Assembly: GCA_028023455.1 (NCBI GenBank)
Contig: JAQFVV010012446.1
Coordinates: 248,001 to 312,000, forward strand
Direction of reading: 5' to 3'
Source: Epiperipatus broadwayi
Taxonomy: Eukaryota; Onychophora; Udeonychophora; Euonychophora; Peripatidae
Length of the DNA stretch: 64,000 bases
Translations under genes and position numbers: made by a program
Notes under the pieces: generated by a model
The model's database searches: none
What the model was told of the DNA's origin: nothing
The model's input: the letters and a program-made list of their open reading frames with translations, nothing else
Shown: positions 11,940 to 22,283 of the stretch, piece by piece
Layout of the letters: every line of letters starts with the position of its first letter
How positions within the stretch are numbered: position 1 is the stretch's first letter

Positions 11940-12040
11940 GTAAGTTGGACTCTGATGAAGAATTGTGCTTGATCACCTCATGGATTCATGAAATGTAAAT
12001 ATTCTTATTTTCTTTTTGTATAGATATGTCTTATATTTTT
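11940..12040 (+). mobile_element. Possible Penelope-type terminal fragment
   Basis: It contains 'ctctgatgaagaattgtg' followed 30 bases later by 'ttcatgaaatg'. This CTGATGA ... GAAA layout resembles the hammerhead-like segment in terminal repeats of Penelope-like elements. The potential stem II (GAAU/AUUC) is short and imperfect and no coding part is attached, so the assignment is weak. Confidence 0.3.
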
Positions 12041-12819
12041 ATTTTTATTATCTCAGTCTTATACCTTGCAAGTACAAATGGTCAAATTCAACAATTTGGA
12101 CCAGTCCAATGTAAGAAAATGTGAAGAGAGCAGGGAGGAAAAGTTGAAAAGTCTGATTTTTTTCTTTTAATAAAATTTTAGGTAACTTTCTTCCAAAATG
12201 CTTGATTTTTTGTTTGTGGCTATGAAATTGAGTGCTTAAACTGAGCCATTTTCTTTTAATTAACTAAAATAACCAATGCCACACCATCACATGACCATTT
12301 ATATTATTTTGTTATATGTTTAACTAGTAGTATTCCTTAGATATTTTCAATATATAAATGACTAACTCTTTGAATTAATATACTTTACTATTTACTTTGC
12401 TATCATATTCCATATTGTTTCTTTATTGTATTTCTTTCATGATATATATGCAAGGTCATTACTTTAGATCAACCAACTTTTACACCTAGAACTGCATACT
12501 ATATCTGGAGTTGCACTTAAATTTCTAATTAAGTCAATTTGTGATCTTATTTTAGTCTAATAAAGTTTTTATTACTTTTGGATATATAAATGTCTAAATT
12601 ATGTGTATCTATCATGGGAAATAGGGTATAAGTAATTTTAAATTCATCATAAACATAGAAGTTGAAAATATAGAAGAATATATCCAAATAATTCCCTTTG
12701 CACTTACATTTTTTGAATTTTTTTTACATTGATTGACAATTTATGTGAAGTAGATTGAAGCCTGTCCATTAAAGTAGGAGGATTTGCTATCTTAATATAT
12801 ATCTGAGCACTTGTAGCAT

Positions 12820-12990
12820 GTATGTGTAGAGATGGTAATCTGGACCAACTGATGATTGCTGTTTTAGCATGAAATACGCATATTGGTGATTATTTATCTT
12901 TTCGACATATGTGTGTTGAGGTGTATCAGTGTTATGAGATAGTGTGGAAAGTGGTGGGTCATGAAAGTCTGTGATCATACCCTGTCTATT
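12820..12990 (+). repeat. SINE family 3 copy
   Basis: It carries the family order seen elsewhere: 'aatctggaccaactgatg', then 'cagcatgaaatacgc', then a block ending 'gtatcagtgttatgagata' followed by a short tail. Related copies are at 3905, 32340-32439, 53690-53880 (minus) and 63635-63770. Confidence 0.55.
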
Positions 12991-15230
12991 ACATATATAG
13001 ACACAGATATATATAAGCCTGTGTATTTCAGCTATTCAGATATTTTGTTTTTGTAAATAAATATTATGAAGTTTTGTTTAATTGACAAAGTCTCTCTAGT
13101 TTGTTGGTCCAGCATTTACATTCAATCCTAAAACCAATTTCTACCCATGAACATACACGCATTATTGTTTGATAAGATCAAGGTTATTCCTTACTAATAA
13201 ATAGGATGAGCTAATTCAGTTATTGATTAACAGTCTGCATAGGTACATCTCCATTAAGAGAGTCAAATGTGAATTCTTTCTGAGTTCAAATACTGAGACA
13301 ATGGATCCAAAAAAGATCGGTGAGATGTTAGATGAACTGACTTAAATTGCATGTAAATTTGATAGATAAGTCTTAGGCTAATCTATTGAATATAAATGTA
13401 ATCATGAGTCATGTACTTCATCATGTTGTTTCTAGCATCCTACACAAAGACCCTAGGTCTGACTATAGTCAGATGTGACCTTCTCTTGTCACATCATTGA
13501 CCAGACTGTTACAACTGGTTCCCCACATTCATCACCAAAAATGTAACAGACTGTCAAAACATAATTACACTAACTGTTCATGCTCAAAAGTAACAGACTG
13601 TATTTGGCACAATTTCCAGATGGATACTCAATGTATCAAAATGAAACAGAATGCAATAGAATATTGTTGATGGAGAATACAGGAGAATGCTTGCACTAAA
13701 CCTAACCAATATTTGAGCTTGACTACAAAAGTTGAGCTAAACTTTAAAATTTGATCAAAATACAATTTAAAATGGTATACCCAGAGCCCTCTCAACTTAC
13801 TGATCCTATTACATCTTGGAGTTCAAACTCAGTGAAGAAATTTGCCTTTAACTCTATTCAAGAATGGATTTAAACATAGGTCTCTAATGGCTTTTTACTA
13901 ATGAATGTATTCTTAAGTCCTCACATACAAATATCATGAATATGTATGAAAGATGTGTGAATATGTACAATAGATATCCCGGTGAGTGAAGTATGAATGA
14001 TGCTTGATAATATAGAGACCAGAGAAACAAAGATTTTAACTTCAAACAACAAATATTTATTGACAAAATCTGGGTTCCAAATTTATAACATTTATAACTT
14101 AAAATATAAACATGAATATAATAAAATATGGATCTGTCTATAATACAACTTAATATTACTGTTGATTCACGATTATAACAAAATGGTCGTATACCCCAAT
14201 CTGAACAACAGAAAAAGTTAAATATTAAATATATCAATTTAAAAAAATAAAATTACAATGCACAACAATATAGAATGTAACTATTATTCCAAAGATCAAT
14301 CTATACTATTAGACATTCAATGTTTACTTAAATTATGTCATCTGAATATATATTACACTTATGTTTATGGATTGTTAATTTATGTTTTATAAATAAAGTT
14401 CATTCATAAGACTTAATCATTCAAACAAGAAAATTTACTCATATATAATTACTTGATAGTAAGTAAAATAAATATTTAATTTTATATATTAAATGTCTGA
14501 TGTTTAAAATCTTACCTTTTGTCTTTTAAGTCAATGTCCAGTCTGATGCACCCAATTATGCTAAGATTTTATTTATAAACACATAAAATTTATATATGTA
14601 TAACTTGAGTTGTGTATTTATATTTTTCTCCTTCTATAAAAAAGAATTAACCCCACTTTCTAACACCCTACTAATCAACATGTAACTATAGTAGTAAGCA
14701 ATAATAAATTTATATTTTGAAAGAAAAATTTAAGCAAAATGGGTTTAAGATTTAGAGAAAAAAAATGTTTCCTGCAAATGAGTAAAAGGATGAGAAAAAT
14801 CATAACTCAACTCTCAATATATACTAAAATATATAAATACAAAATATTTAACAACATCAGAATTAAACGAAATCTTGGACTCCTTTAAAAACAAAGGGTT
14901 CAAAATTGTACGAGAGGCTTCAGTGTTTTTAGCAGATGATGTCTTTCCTTTATTCATGCATGTTGAATGATTTCAAACTCCAACCACTAAAAACAAATTG
15001 AACTCATAAAATTCCTCATTTTGTAGCAATTTCCTTTCCGATTCCATCTCTAAATCATTCCATACTGATTTAGACACTAGGCATACCAATAGTTAGACTT
15101 TATCACCATCTGATGACACAAAGAAGGCACAAAGATCTGGCAACATTAGATTATATATGCAAATAAGTATATAGTTTTTTTTCAAAGTTCATGTTATAAT
15201 GTAAATAGTTTTCTTTTATGTGATAAAAAG
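12991..15230. other. AT-rich stretch without recognised gene
   Basis: A 117-codon minus-strand frame at 13884-14237 is rich in I, Y, F, L, S and C and shows no domain. A short palindrome 'tctgactatagtcaga' lies at about 13456. Nothing else is supported. Confidence 0.4.
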
Positions 15231-15235
15231 TATTA

Positions 15236-15350
15236 AATCAGAAGTCAAGCTTCGATAATGTGCTATTATTTTGATATATTATGAATTTCACACACTCACA
15301 CGTTATATTTAAAGTAATAGCACATTATCAGAGTTTGATTTCTATCTAAT
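15236..15350. repeat. Imperfect inverted repeat (hairpin)
   Basis: Arms of about 33 bp surround a loop of about 40 bp; 'gataatgtgctatta' on the left matches 'taatagcacattatc' on the right. It is possibly a small MITE. No target duplication was identified. Confidence 0.5.
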
Positions 15351-15625
15351 AATTTCAATATTTTCAGCATTTTATAATAGTACTGTATTAAATTTTATGC
15401 AATAAAGAAGTTCATAATTCATTTAAAATCAGGATTTCCCCATTTTATATACACATATTAAATTTTACAAGATTATAATGTAAATCTGTTCAAATGTTAT
15501 AGAAGCCTAGATTATGCATGTTGTTTTTGCATTTTAAATCACATTCTATTTTTGCTTTTTTTAAAAAAAGCTCATAATCAATTAATCATTCACTGTCTGC
15601 AAGTTTATTTTTAAAAGTTGAGTAA

Positions 15626-16100
15626 CAGTGGTGGGCACAATTAAACTTGACAATTAAAATCTGATTTTTAATTATAATTAACAATTTCAAAATTATATAA
15701 TGTGATCTGAAATTAATATGATGTGAAACAATGAAATTTGATTTTTAAACGAAATTGAAAATTAAAAAAATTAAAGACAAAAATAAGAATTTAATTTTTA
15801 ATTGTTCGTTTTAATTAAATTTTGTATAATAGTGGTGAGTCAGTCTATTTTTATTATTGTAAGTCTAAGTTCTTATTTTTATTTTAAACTTTTAGTTTAC
15901 TCTAATGGAGAGGAAAAAACACCCAGGAAAATGAATTTCTTTGGAAACAAAAATTTCAATTTTAGATTGCTTAGCAAAATCAGAAAGATTAACAATGATT
16001 GGAAAACATTTAGTTTGGGCAAGTCCATGATAAGAGCAATTTAAAAAATGAAGTTAGCGCTAGTTGTATATCCTCTTGTGATGAATCTGATGTCTTGCTA
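15626..16100 (+). mobile_element. Possible decayed hAT-type element end
   Basis: The segment opens with CAGTGGTGGGCA, like the terminal bases of many hAT elements. An 80-codon frame at 15802-16044 follows with a Lys/Asn-rich stretch (MNFFGNKNFNFRLL). I cannot find the other terminus or a transposase motif, so this is a suggestion only. Confidence 0.25.
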
Positions 16101-16810
16101 GTTTACAAATGAACTTACATATCAAATAGCGATAATGATTAAATACTCTACATGTATGAAAAAATGAAAAATACTGTAAATTATGCATAAAAATATATTG
16201 TTTTGAACAAAATTAAATACTGTAGTTAATAAAAAAAGTTTGTCTTGTATCAATTTTTTTCAAATTTGAAATTTTTTATTAGTCATATTTTATTTACTTA
16301 TTTTTTAATGTGAATTTTCAAGTAATTTTACATTGTTGCTTTGCTTTTATGTGATTTTTGAAAATTACAGTACCTATCCCCCATTTTCCAAGGTAAGTTA
16401 AGTCTATTTTTGTGTGATTTCTTTTGTGCACATTTTCTGAGGAACCTATCTATTGCATAAAATGAGACCTAGGTGTACATGGATGGTAAATTTATACTAT
16501 AATAATTAGGAGAACACATATTCAATCCACAGAAATAGACATTTGAATTAGTCATGGAGTCAAAATTTACTCTTCAATATATTATTGTCTAAATATGCTA
16601 TACATATAATAGTTTTGAGTATAAATAAAACTGGATATAATTGCATCACTTTTGTAGTCGGGTTTTGATATTAGAAAGTGTGGCATGAATATCAACAATA
16701 CTATACATTAAGCATCACTTAAATAATTGTATAAATATTTATAAGACTTCAATAAATTTTGTTAACAATTGGTCTATTAAAAATGAACAGAACTTTACAA
16801 GATAAAATAT

Positions 16811-17032
16811 ATTGTTACATAATGTATATATTATTTATTCTGTATATTATGTTATGTAGTCAATGTTTTGAAGTTATATTAAATCTCTATATGAAAGTTT
16901 AATTCTATTTTATTGATGTTTTATTTTATTGTTATATTATGCATATATTATTTATTCTGTATATTATGTTATAGAGTCAGTTTTTTGAAGTTAAACTGGA
17001 TCTCTATATGAAGGTTTTATTCTATTTTACTG
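16811..17032 (+). repeat. Direct repeat (2 x about 107 bp) at the 5' edge of the Penelope-like element
   Basis: 16811-16918 and 16928-17032 are about 85% alike; both contain 'tattatttattctgtatatt' and end in 'tctattttattgatg' or 'tctattttactgctg'. The second copy leads straight into the reverse transcriptase frame. Penelope-like elements often carry repeated termini, so this may be part of the element. Confidence 0.6.
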
Positions 17033-17034
17033 CT

Positions 17035-18519
17035 GTGCTTCGAACTTTTAAGGACAAAGGGATCACTAAATCCGAGTATTACAGGATTTATCCTTCTGCC
17101 ACTAGACCTCCCCGAATGTTTGCCAATTCAAAACAACATAAACCAGGCGAACCGCTTAGATTAATGATGGATTTCGCTGGCGTGCACTATTTCGATACAG
17201 CCAAATTGGTTAATCAATTGATTATAGATTACCTTAATTTTGGCTCATGCACAATAAATTCATCTTTTCAATTCATTTCCAGAATTAAAAACGTTCAAAT
17301 CTCTCACAACTCTGTTATGGCCACGATGGATGTGAAAGAATTATATGGATCAATCAATAGAAAAGCATCCATCCAAATTATACATGAAGAGTTGCTGCGA
17401 ATATCTTGTCCTAACGAGAGAATTAAATTCATTATGGCTTTCTTGACATGGCTTGACTCCCATATTTTCACTCTTTTCGAAGATAAATGGTACACAATGC
17501 AAGATGGTTGGCCCATGGGCCTCCCTATCAGTGGCGTCTTATCCAGTATATACTTAAATAAATATGAACAATCCATTATTCCAAAATATTTCAACACTAA
17601 CCCAGACTTCATATATATACGATATGTAGATGATATTTTCATTATAGCATCTAAAAATAATATTTTAAATATACAACGCGAATTACAAAGCACAACTAAA
17701 CTATTTTTCTCTATCATATATGAAAACAATAACGAACTCAAATATCTTGATCTTTCCTTGTCAAGAGACCTGCCACGCAATAGATTACAAAATGCTTGTT
17801 AAACCATTTGAAATCCAAGCTGCATCCATCCTAATTCTAAATCACCCGCATCGCACAAATTCGCAGGTCTTAAAGCATTTCTGTTTAGAAACCATCATTT
17901 GTGTAAATATGAAGCACATAGGAAGGAAAATGTAAACAATTACATTAAAGACTTACTAGCAGCAGGATTCAAATACAAAACTATTAGGAGGAAAGTCATG
18001 AAATTTAACAGCACAATAGATGATAAATTGCCTCGCACCAATCTACCCAGAATAACGGTCCCCTACATCCCTAAAATATCCAATAAACTAACGAAAACCT
18101 TAAGCAACAAATTCAGCATAATATTCAGAACTCCACCCAACACTAATAGGTTGATCAATAACTCCAAAGATTACATTGATCCAGCGCTCACCCCACATGT
18201 GGTGTACTCCATTTCCTGCCCCCAGGCCGGATGCCACGCCACATATTATGGGGAAACGAAAGCCACAATTAACACCAGGCTGGCTCAACATCGGTACACC
18301 TTCAATAGAGCCCAAACGAATAGCAGTACATCTTCTGCATTTTTTGAACATACTAAACAATCAGGGCACAATTTCATACCCGCTAACCCTGTTATTTTAT
18401 GCTCAGAACCAAACGACTACAGGAGAAAGATAAAAGAGGCATTCTATATTAACAGAGACATCCATGCAATCAACAGAAGAGACACGTGCTTCGACATTTC
18501 GAAAAAATGGGCTACTTAA
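17035..18519 (+). pseudogene. Penelope-like retroelement: reverse transcriptase plus GIY-YIG endonuclease (5'-truncated, frameshifted)
   Basis: Part 1 (17035-17800) is a Penelope-type RT. It shows the palm segment TMDVKELYGSI, the motif DGWPMGLPISGVLSSIYLNK and the catalytic YIRYVDDIFII. Part 2 (about 17840-18519) gives NSKSPASHKFAGL, a basic linker and a GIY-YIG-type nuclease: VVYSISC...C...YYGET, then R-x2-QHR and FFEHTKQSGH. Both parts lie in the same frame but are separated by about 40 bases read in the +1 frame (YKMLVKPFEIQAA), so two compensating indels are present. The N-terminal region of a full element is absent. The RT active-site Asp pair and the nuclease Tyr/Arg/His residues are kept. 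It lies downstream of the RNF111-like gene and is not part of it. The minus-strand frames here are shadows. Confidence 0.88.
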
Positions 18520-18650
18520 CAGTAACTCATTTGAATATTCTCATTTACATATATCAAGTACATTTTCACGAAGGCTATGAGTATGAGGCACGGTTCCTCG
18601 AAAACGTTCAGCCAAATTTATTACTAACTATATTTTTTCTCTAATAATTT
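18520..18650 (+). mobile_element. 3' tail of the Penelope-like element
   Basis: After the stop, 'cacgaaggctatgag' and 'cctcgaaaacgttc' fit the usual terminal segment of Penelope-like elements, which often folds as a hammerhead-type motif. Here the core is degenerate and the 3' boundary is unclear. Confidence 0.4.
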
Positions 18651-19111
18651 ACAATTAAGTATTTTCATTTTTACAAATAAGGAGAAATTAAAACCACATT
18701 TATAGAACACTAGGTAGTGCTCTATCTACAATAATCGGTTAATGTTAAAATAGGAAATTAACATTTGAAAAGGGTACCATATTATATGCCAAAAAGGGGT
18801 TATATATATAGCTGTTGTATATGATTTTTATTATTTATTATAACATATATAAATTATTGTGATGGCTGTCAATCAGATCACAGTATTACTACAAATTAAA
18901 ATTTTAATTAGGTATCAAATTAGAAACATAACTTACAAATAAATGTTTTGATATAAAACATTACAATCATACAATCTTAAACAAAGTCTAGATAATGTGG
19001 ATAAATATTCATTTATTGCACAAAAAGGTAGGTGTGTCCCAAATAGATAAATATGTGTATAAAATAAATTTAAACCATAAACAACACACGATCACCATTA
19101 TTTACATGTAC

Positions 19112-19320
19112 ACAAGCTGTTTTCACAGAGGCAAAACTCTCCATACAGTAGTGCCACTCAGTGCAAACCAGAAATCAATGGATGAGTTGGCACTAGATAG
19201 GTATTTTATAGGCACTAGATAGGTATTTTATATACACACGTTCCTGCATCCATTGATAACTTTAGCTTGCACAGAGGGCACTACTGTATGGAGAGTTTTG
19301 CCTCTGTGAAAAAGGATAAA
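19112..19320. mobile_element. Foldback element related to the 56.92-57.74 kb insertion
   Basis: Arms 19118-19185 and about 19240-19315 are inverted copies; 'ggcaaaactctccatacagt' on the left matches 'actgtatggagagttttgcc' on the right. The same arm text, with 'gatgagt.ggcactagatagg', occurs in the element at 56920-57737. This copy lacks the hammerhead-like part. Confidence 0.65.
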
Positions 19321-20250
19321 TATGCAACATTGAGTAATTTTCATGGCATATTTATTTATTTACTGCATTTTAACTTTTTGTCCTAATTGATGTGAAAATT
19401 GTATAGGTATGGAAATTAAACTAATTTTCACATTTAATGTTTACATATGTATTAAAGTACATACAAATTTTATCATTTATTTCCAAAGATGATTGAGCAA
19501 ATGTTCAACCTTTCAATACACTGAATAGCATAATTTTTTCCCAGTAATATACATAGACTTATTACGTTATGGCAAGGTTGCTCAATAATAATATAATACA
19601 ATGATATATGTTCTAATGGAGAGTAAAATTATATAAAGATGTTTGCTCTATTTGTGTTATTTTTACCTCATTCAATGCTTATTGTTGAACTGCATTATCA
19701 GCTGGTTCCCTAGATTTAGGGTTATATACTAGTGATTTTTATATTTTCCTCCAAAAAGGATTCCTTCACTTTCAGAAAAATAAATCAATTTCTCATACTT
19801 CAATCTGAAAACCCCAACTGCAAATGGTCAATCTTATTCAATTATCTAACAGTTTCCACTGTGTCTTTAGGTTCTACTGTTCAGTTTTGTGCCCATTTAA
19901 GGATATTTCTAGGACTATTGGTAAACTACGATCATTAAATGGGCTATCAGTGTTAACATGGAAATGTTATGAAATCATACAGCTTCATTCTTGGTAATTT
20001 GCTATCAATTAGCATTTATTATATTATTTATAGTCTTTTCAGTGTTGTCATTTAACTCTTTTACAATATGTATATCTTAACAATATCTTTGCTTTCATCA
20101 TTCCAAGGAGATCAAGAAATTCTTTTTTTCTTAAATATTAGCATTCTATCCTATATTAATTTAGTTTTTGGTGCATAGCAACATCTTTTAGGAAGTTATG
20201 CAAAACAATAAAAATAAATTGCTTTATATTTTACCACAGTCATAAAAGAG
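19321..20250. other. AT-rich stretch without recognised gene
   Basis: Short chance frames only. Nothing recognisable. Confidence 0.4.
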
Positions 20251-20254
20251 CAAA

Positions 20255-20255
<1 letters not shown>

Positions 20256-20314
<59 letters not shown>

Positions 20315-20372
20315 AAAACTAAAGGTGTGAAAGTATATATATATATATAAACAAAACTAAAGGTGTGATTGT
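20256..20372. repeat. (AT)n microsatellite with duplicated flank
   Basis: About 27 AT units are followed by 'aaacaaaactaaaggtgtga', a second short AT run and the same 20-base flank again. The pattern fits replication slippage. Confidence 0.8.
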
Positions 20373-21325
20373 TTCCATATAAATTATCTAGGAATATCTT
20401 AACATATGATATTGCTATGAACCCATTAATTATTAATCAACAAAACTTTGGTTAAACATGTGTTCTCTAGAAACTTATAGTAGCTTTTTGTCTTGAGTTT
20501 TGATTAAATGTAAAAGATCCTCTTTTACTTCTAACCCAAGTTGTAAGAAGGGCTTAAACTCAGACACTTATTTTTATATGCATGAGGTTTCAGAAAATTC
20601 ATATCTTCTTTTAATGTCCAGTAAATAATCGGTAATATTCATCAGAGGTTTGTATTCATTAAACATATTCATAGATCTATTATGTTGTAATGAAATAAAG
20701 TGTGGGCTTATTCCCATGTAAATTACCTTGAAATATCGCTATTTTTGAGGTTCTAACAAACTATCAATTTACTAATTGATAGTTTGTAGATTAAACAATT
20801 TATTGCAAATTATATTTTTTTTTTGCAAATTCCACAAATCTATTTTCTCGCCCAATTGTTTTTCCATATTCAAATTCAACAATAATTAATTTTTTGTTTT
20901 TCAATTCTATCATTTAAATGTCAATGACATTTCCAGAAGGTAGTTTGGACAGATCAAAATTATTCTAATTTTATACACTAAATAAAAATATGTACTGTTC
21001 TGTATCTGCCTTTCTGAAGTGTTCAACTATGACTATGGTAAGCAAACATGACTTTTAAGTGGTAGGGTTAATATGGTTCCATTGCTTTTGGCGATTAAAC
21101 AAACTTACTTTTTGGTAACTAGCTGTCAATTCGCATGTTTTGTATTTTTTCTTTTTAAAAGTCATCATTCCGTTGGAGTTACCATATGTAAAAGGTTGTT
21201 AATATTAAAGTGATCTTTATGACATCACTTAATGACTTTTCATTACCTTCTACAATATTAATTTTCCATCATTCATTCAATAATTAATTTTTATACATGG
21301 TATGATCATATAAGAAATCATGTAA
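20373..21325. other. AT-rich stretch without recognised gene
   Basis: Nothing recognisable apart from a short palindrome near 20757 ('caaactatcaattta' and 'ctaattgatagtttg'). Confidence 0.4.
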
Positions 21326-21328
21326 AAC

Positions 21329-21640
21329 CACAGCAGCAGCAACAACACAAGCAACAAGAACAACAGCTACAACAGCAACAATATAACTTACAGCTAGATC
21401 AGCAGCTACAGCAACAACAGAATCAGAAGTAGCAGCAGAATCAGCAATAGCAGTAACAGTTACAACTTACAGCTACAGAACAGATACAACAACAGCAACT
21501 ACAACAACAACAGCTATAGAAATAACAGCTACAGTAAATAACAGCAACAACAACTACATCAACAACAGTGACAGCTAGAGCAACAGAAGCAACAGCTATA
21601 GAAACAGCAGTGGCAGCTAGAAAAGCAGCAGCAACAAGGA
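21329..21640 (+). repeat. Imperfect CAG/CAA trinucleotide repeat
   Basis: About 300 bp of CAG, CAA, CTA and ACA triplets. One frame reads Gln-rich for some 35 codons and then hits TAG. No start, splice context or flanking domain supports a protein. It lies just beyond the 3' end of the RNF111-like gene, and a GA-rich stretch follows it to about 21720. Confidence 0.7.
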
Positions 21641-21882
21641 GGAGGAGGTGAAGAGAAGGAGGAGAAGGATGAGGGAGAGGAGAATAATAACAACAATTGT
21701 AACAACAAGAGGAAAAAATTATATATGTTGGATTTATTAATGAATTTTAAAACAACCAAACAGAATTAAAGAAATGCATTATTTATTTTTCCATAAATAA
21801 AAACGATTAGTTACATTGAAAAATATCTTACAATCACGTTTTTTTTTTTTTTGCCATAACTATATATTTTAATTCACTTAAA

Positions 21883-21888
21883 TTTATT
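21883..21888 (-). promoter_or_regulatory. Poly(A) signal AATAAA of the RNF111-like gene
   Basis: A minus-strand AATAAA 183 nt past the stop codon, kept at the matching place in the broken copy (6179-6184). Cleavage would fall near 21860. Confidence 0.45.
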
Positions 21889-22070
21889 ATGATTATTTTT
21901 TAATCATTTCGTCAAAAAAAACGTCAACTACAAACATTTATGGTTCTAAATCACATTATTTTAAGCATGTTTTTGTAATAATAATACACAAAACATAAAT
22001 ATATATTATTTACATCAAATATTTATGGTTTTTTGTTAATATAAGCATTGTGGATTAATGAAACTTTGTG

Positions 22071-22283
22071 TTAAAATGCGGGACGTTTTTCAGCTTCAAT
22101 TGCTATGCGGCATATTGGGCAATGTTTAGTAATTGCAAGCCATCGGTCCACACACACTATATGGAAGAGATGCATGCAAGGCAATCTTCTGACAGTTTCC
22201 TCTTCTTCAAATTCCAACAAGCAAATGGAGCAGATTTCCAGGGGTTCAGCAGATTGTCTACGAACTTCCTCATTTCGTGGAAT
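22071..22283 (-). CDS. RNF111: RNF111-like exon 8: RING-H2 domain and stop
   Basis: This is the last coding exon, 71 codons including TAA. The acceptor is TTTTTAG at 22284-22285 and it enters in phase 0. It encodes residues 527-596, with all eight zinc ligands in C3H2C3 order, and ends in IEAEKRPAF. The plus-strand open frames here are shadows. Its sister exon at 6347-6558 is broken. Confidence 0.93.
   Translation of the reverse strand: MPRNEEVRRQSAEPLEICSICLLEFEEEETVRRLPCMHLFHIVCVDRWLAITKHCPICRIAIEAEKRPAF

Noticed and set aside
11940-12040. Working hammerhead ribozyme
   Set aside because: CTGATGA and GAAA are present but stem II is four weak pairs with extra bases, and stems I and III do not form convincingly.
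13884-14237. 117-codon minus-strand open frame
   Set aside because: Composition is that of AT-rich chance sequence (I, Y, F, L, S, C), with no domain, splice context or duplicate.
16811-17032. CRISPR-like array
   Set aside because: Only two long AT-rich repeats with a short gap, in eukaryotic retroelement context.
21329-21640. Gln-rich protein exon from CAG/CAA repeat
   Set aside because: Stops occur after about 35 codons, there are no splice sites or flanking domain, and the triplets drift in all frames.
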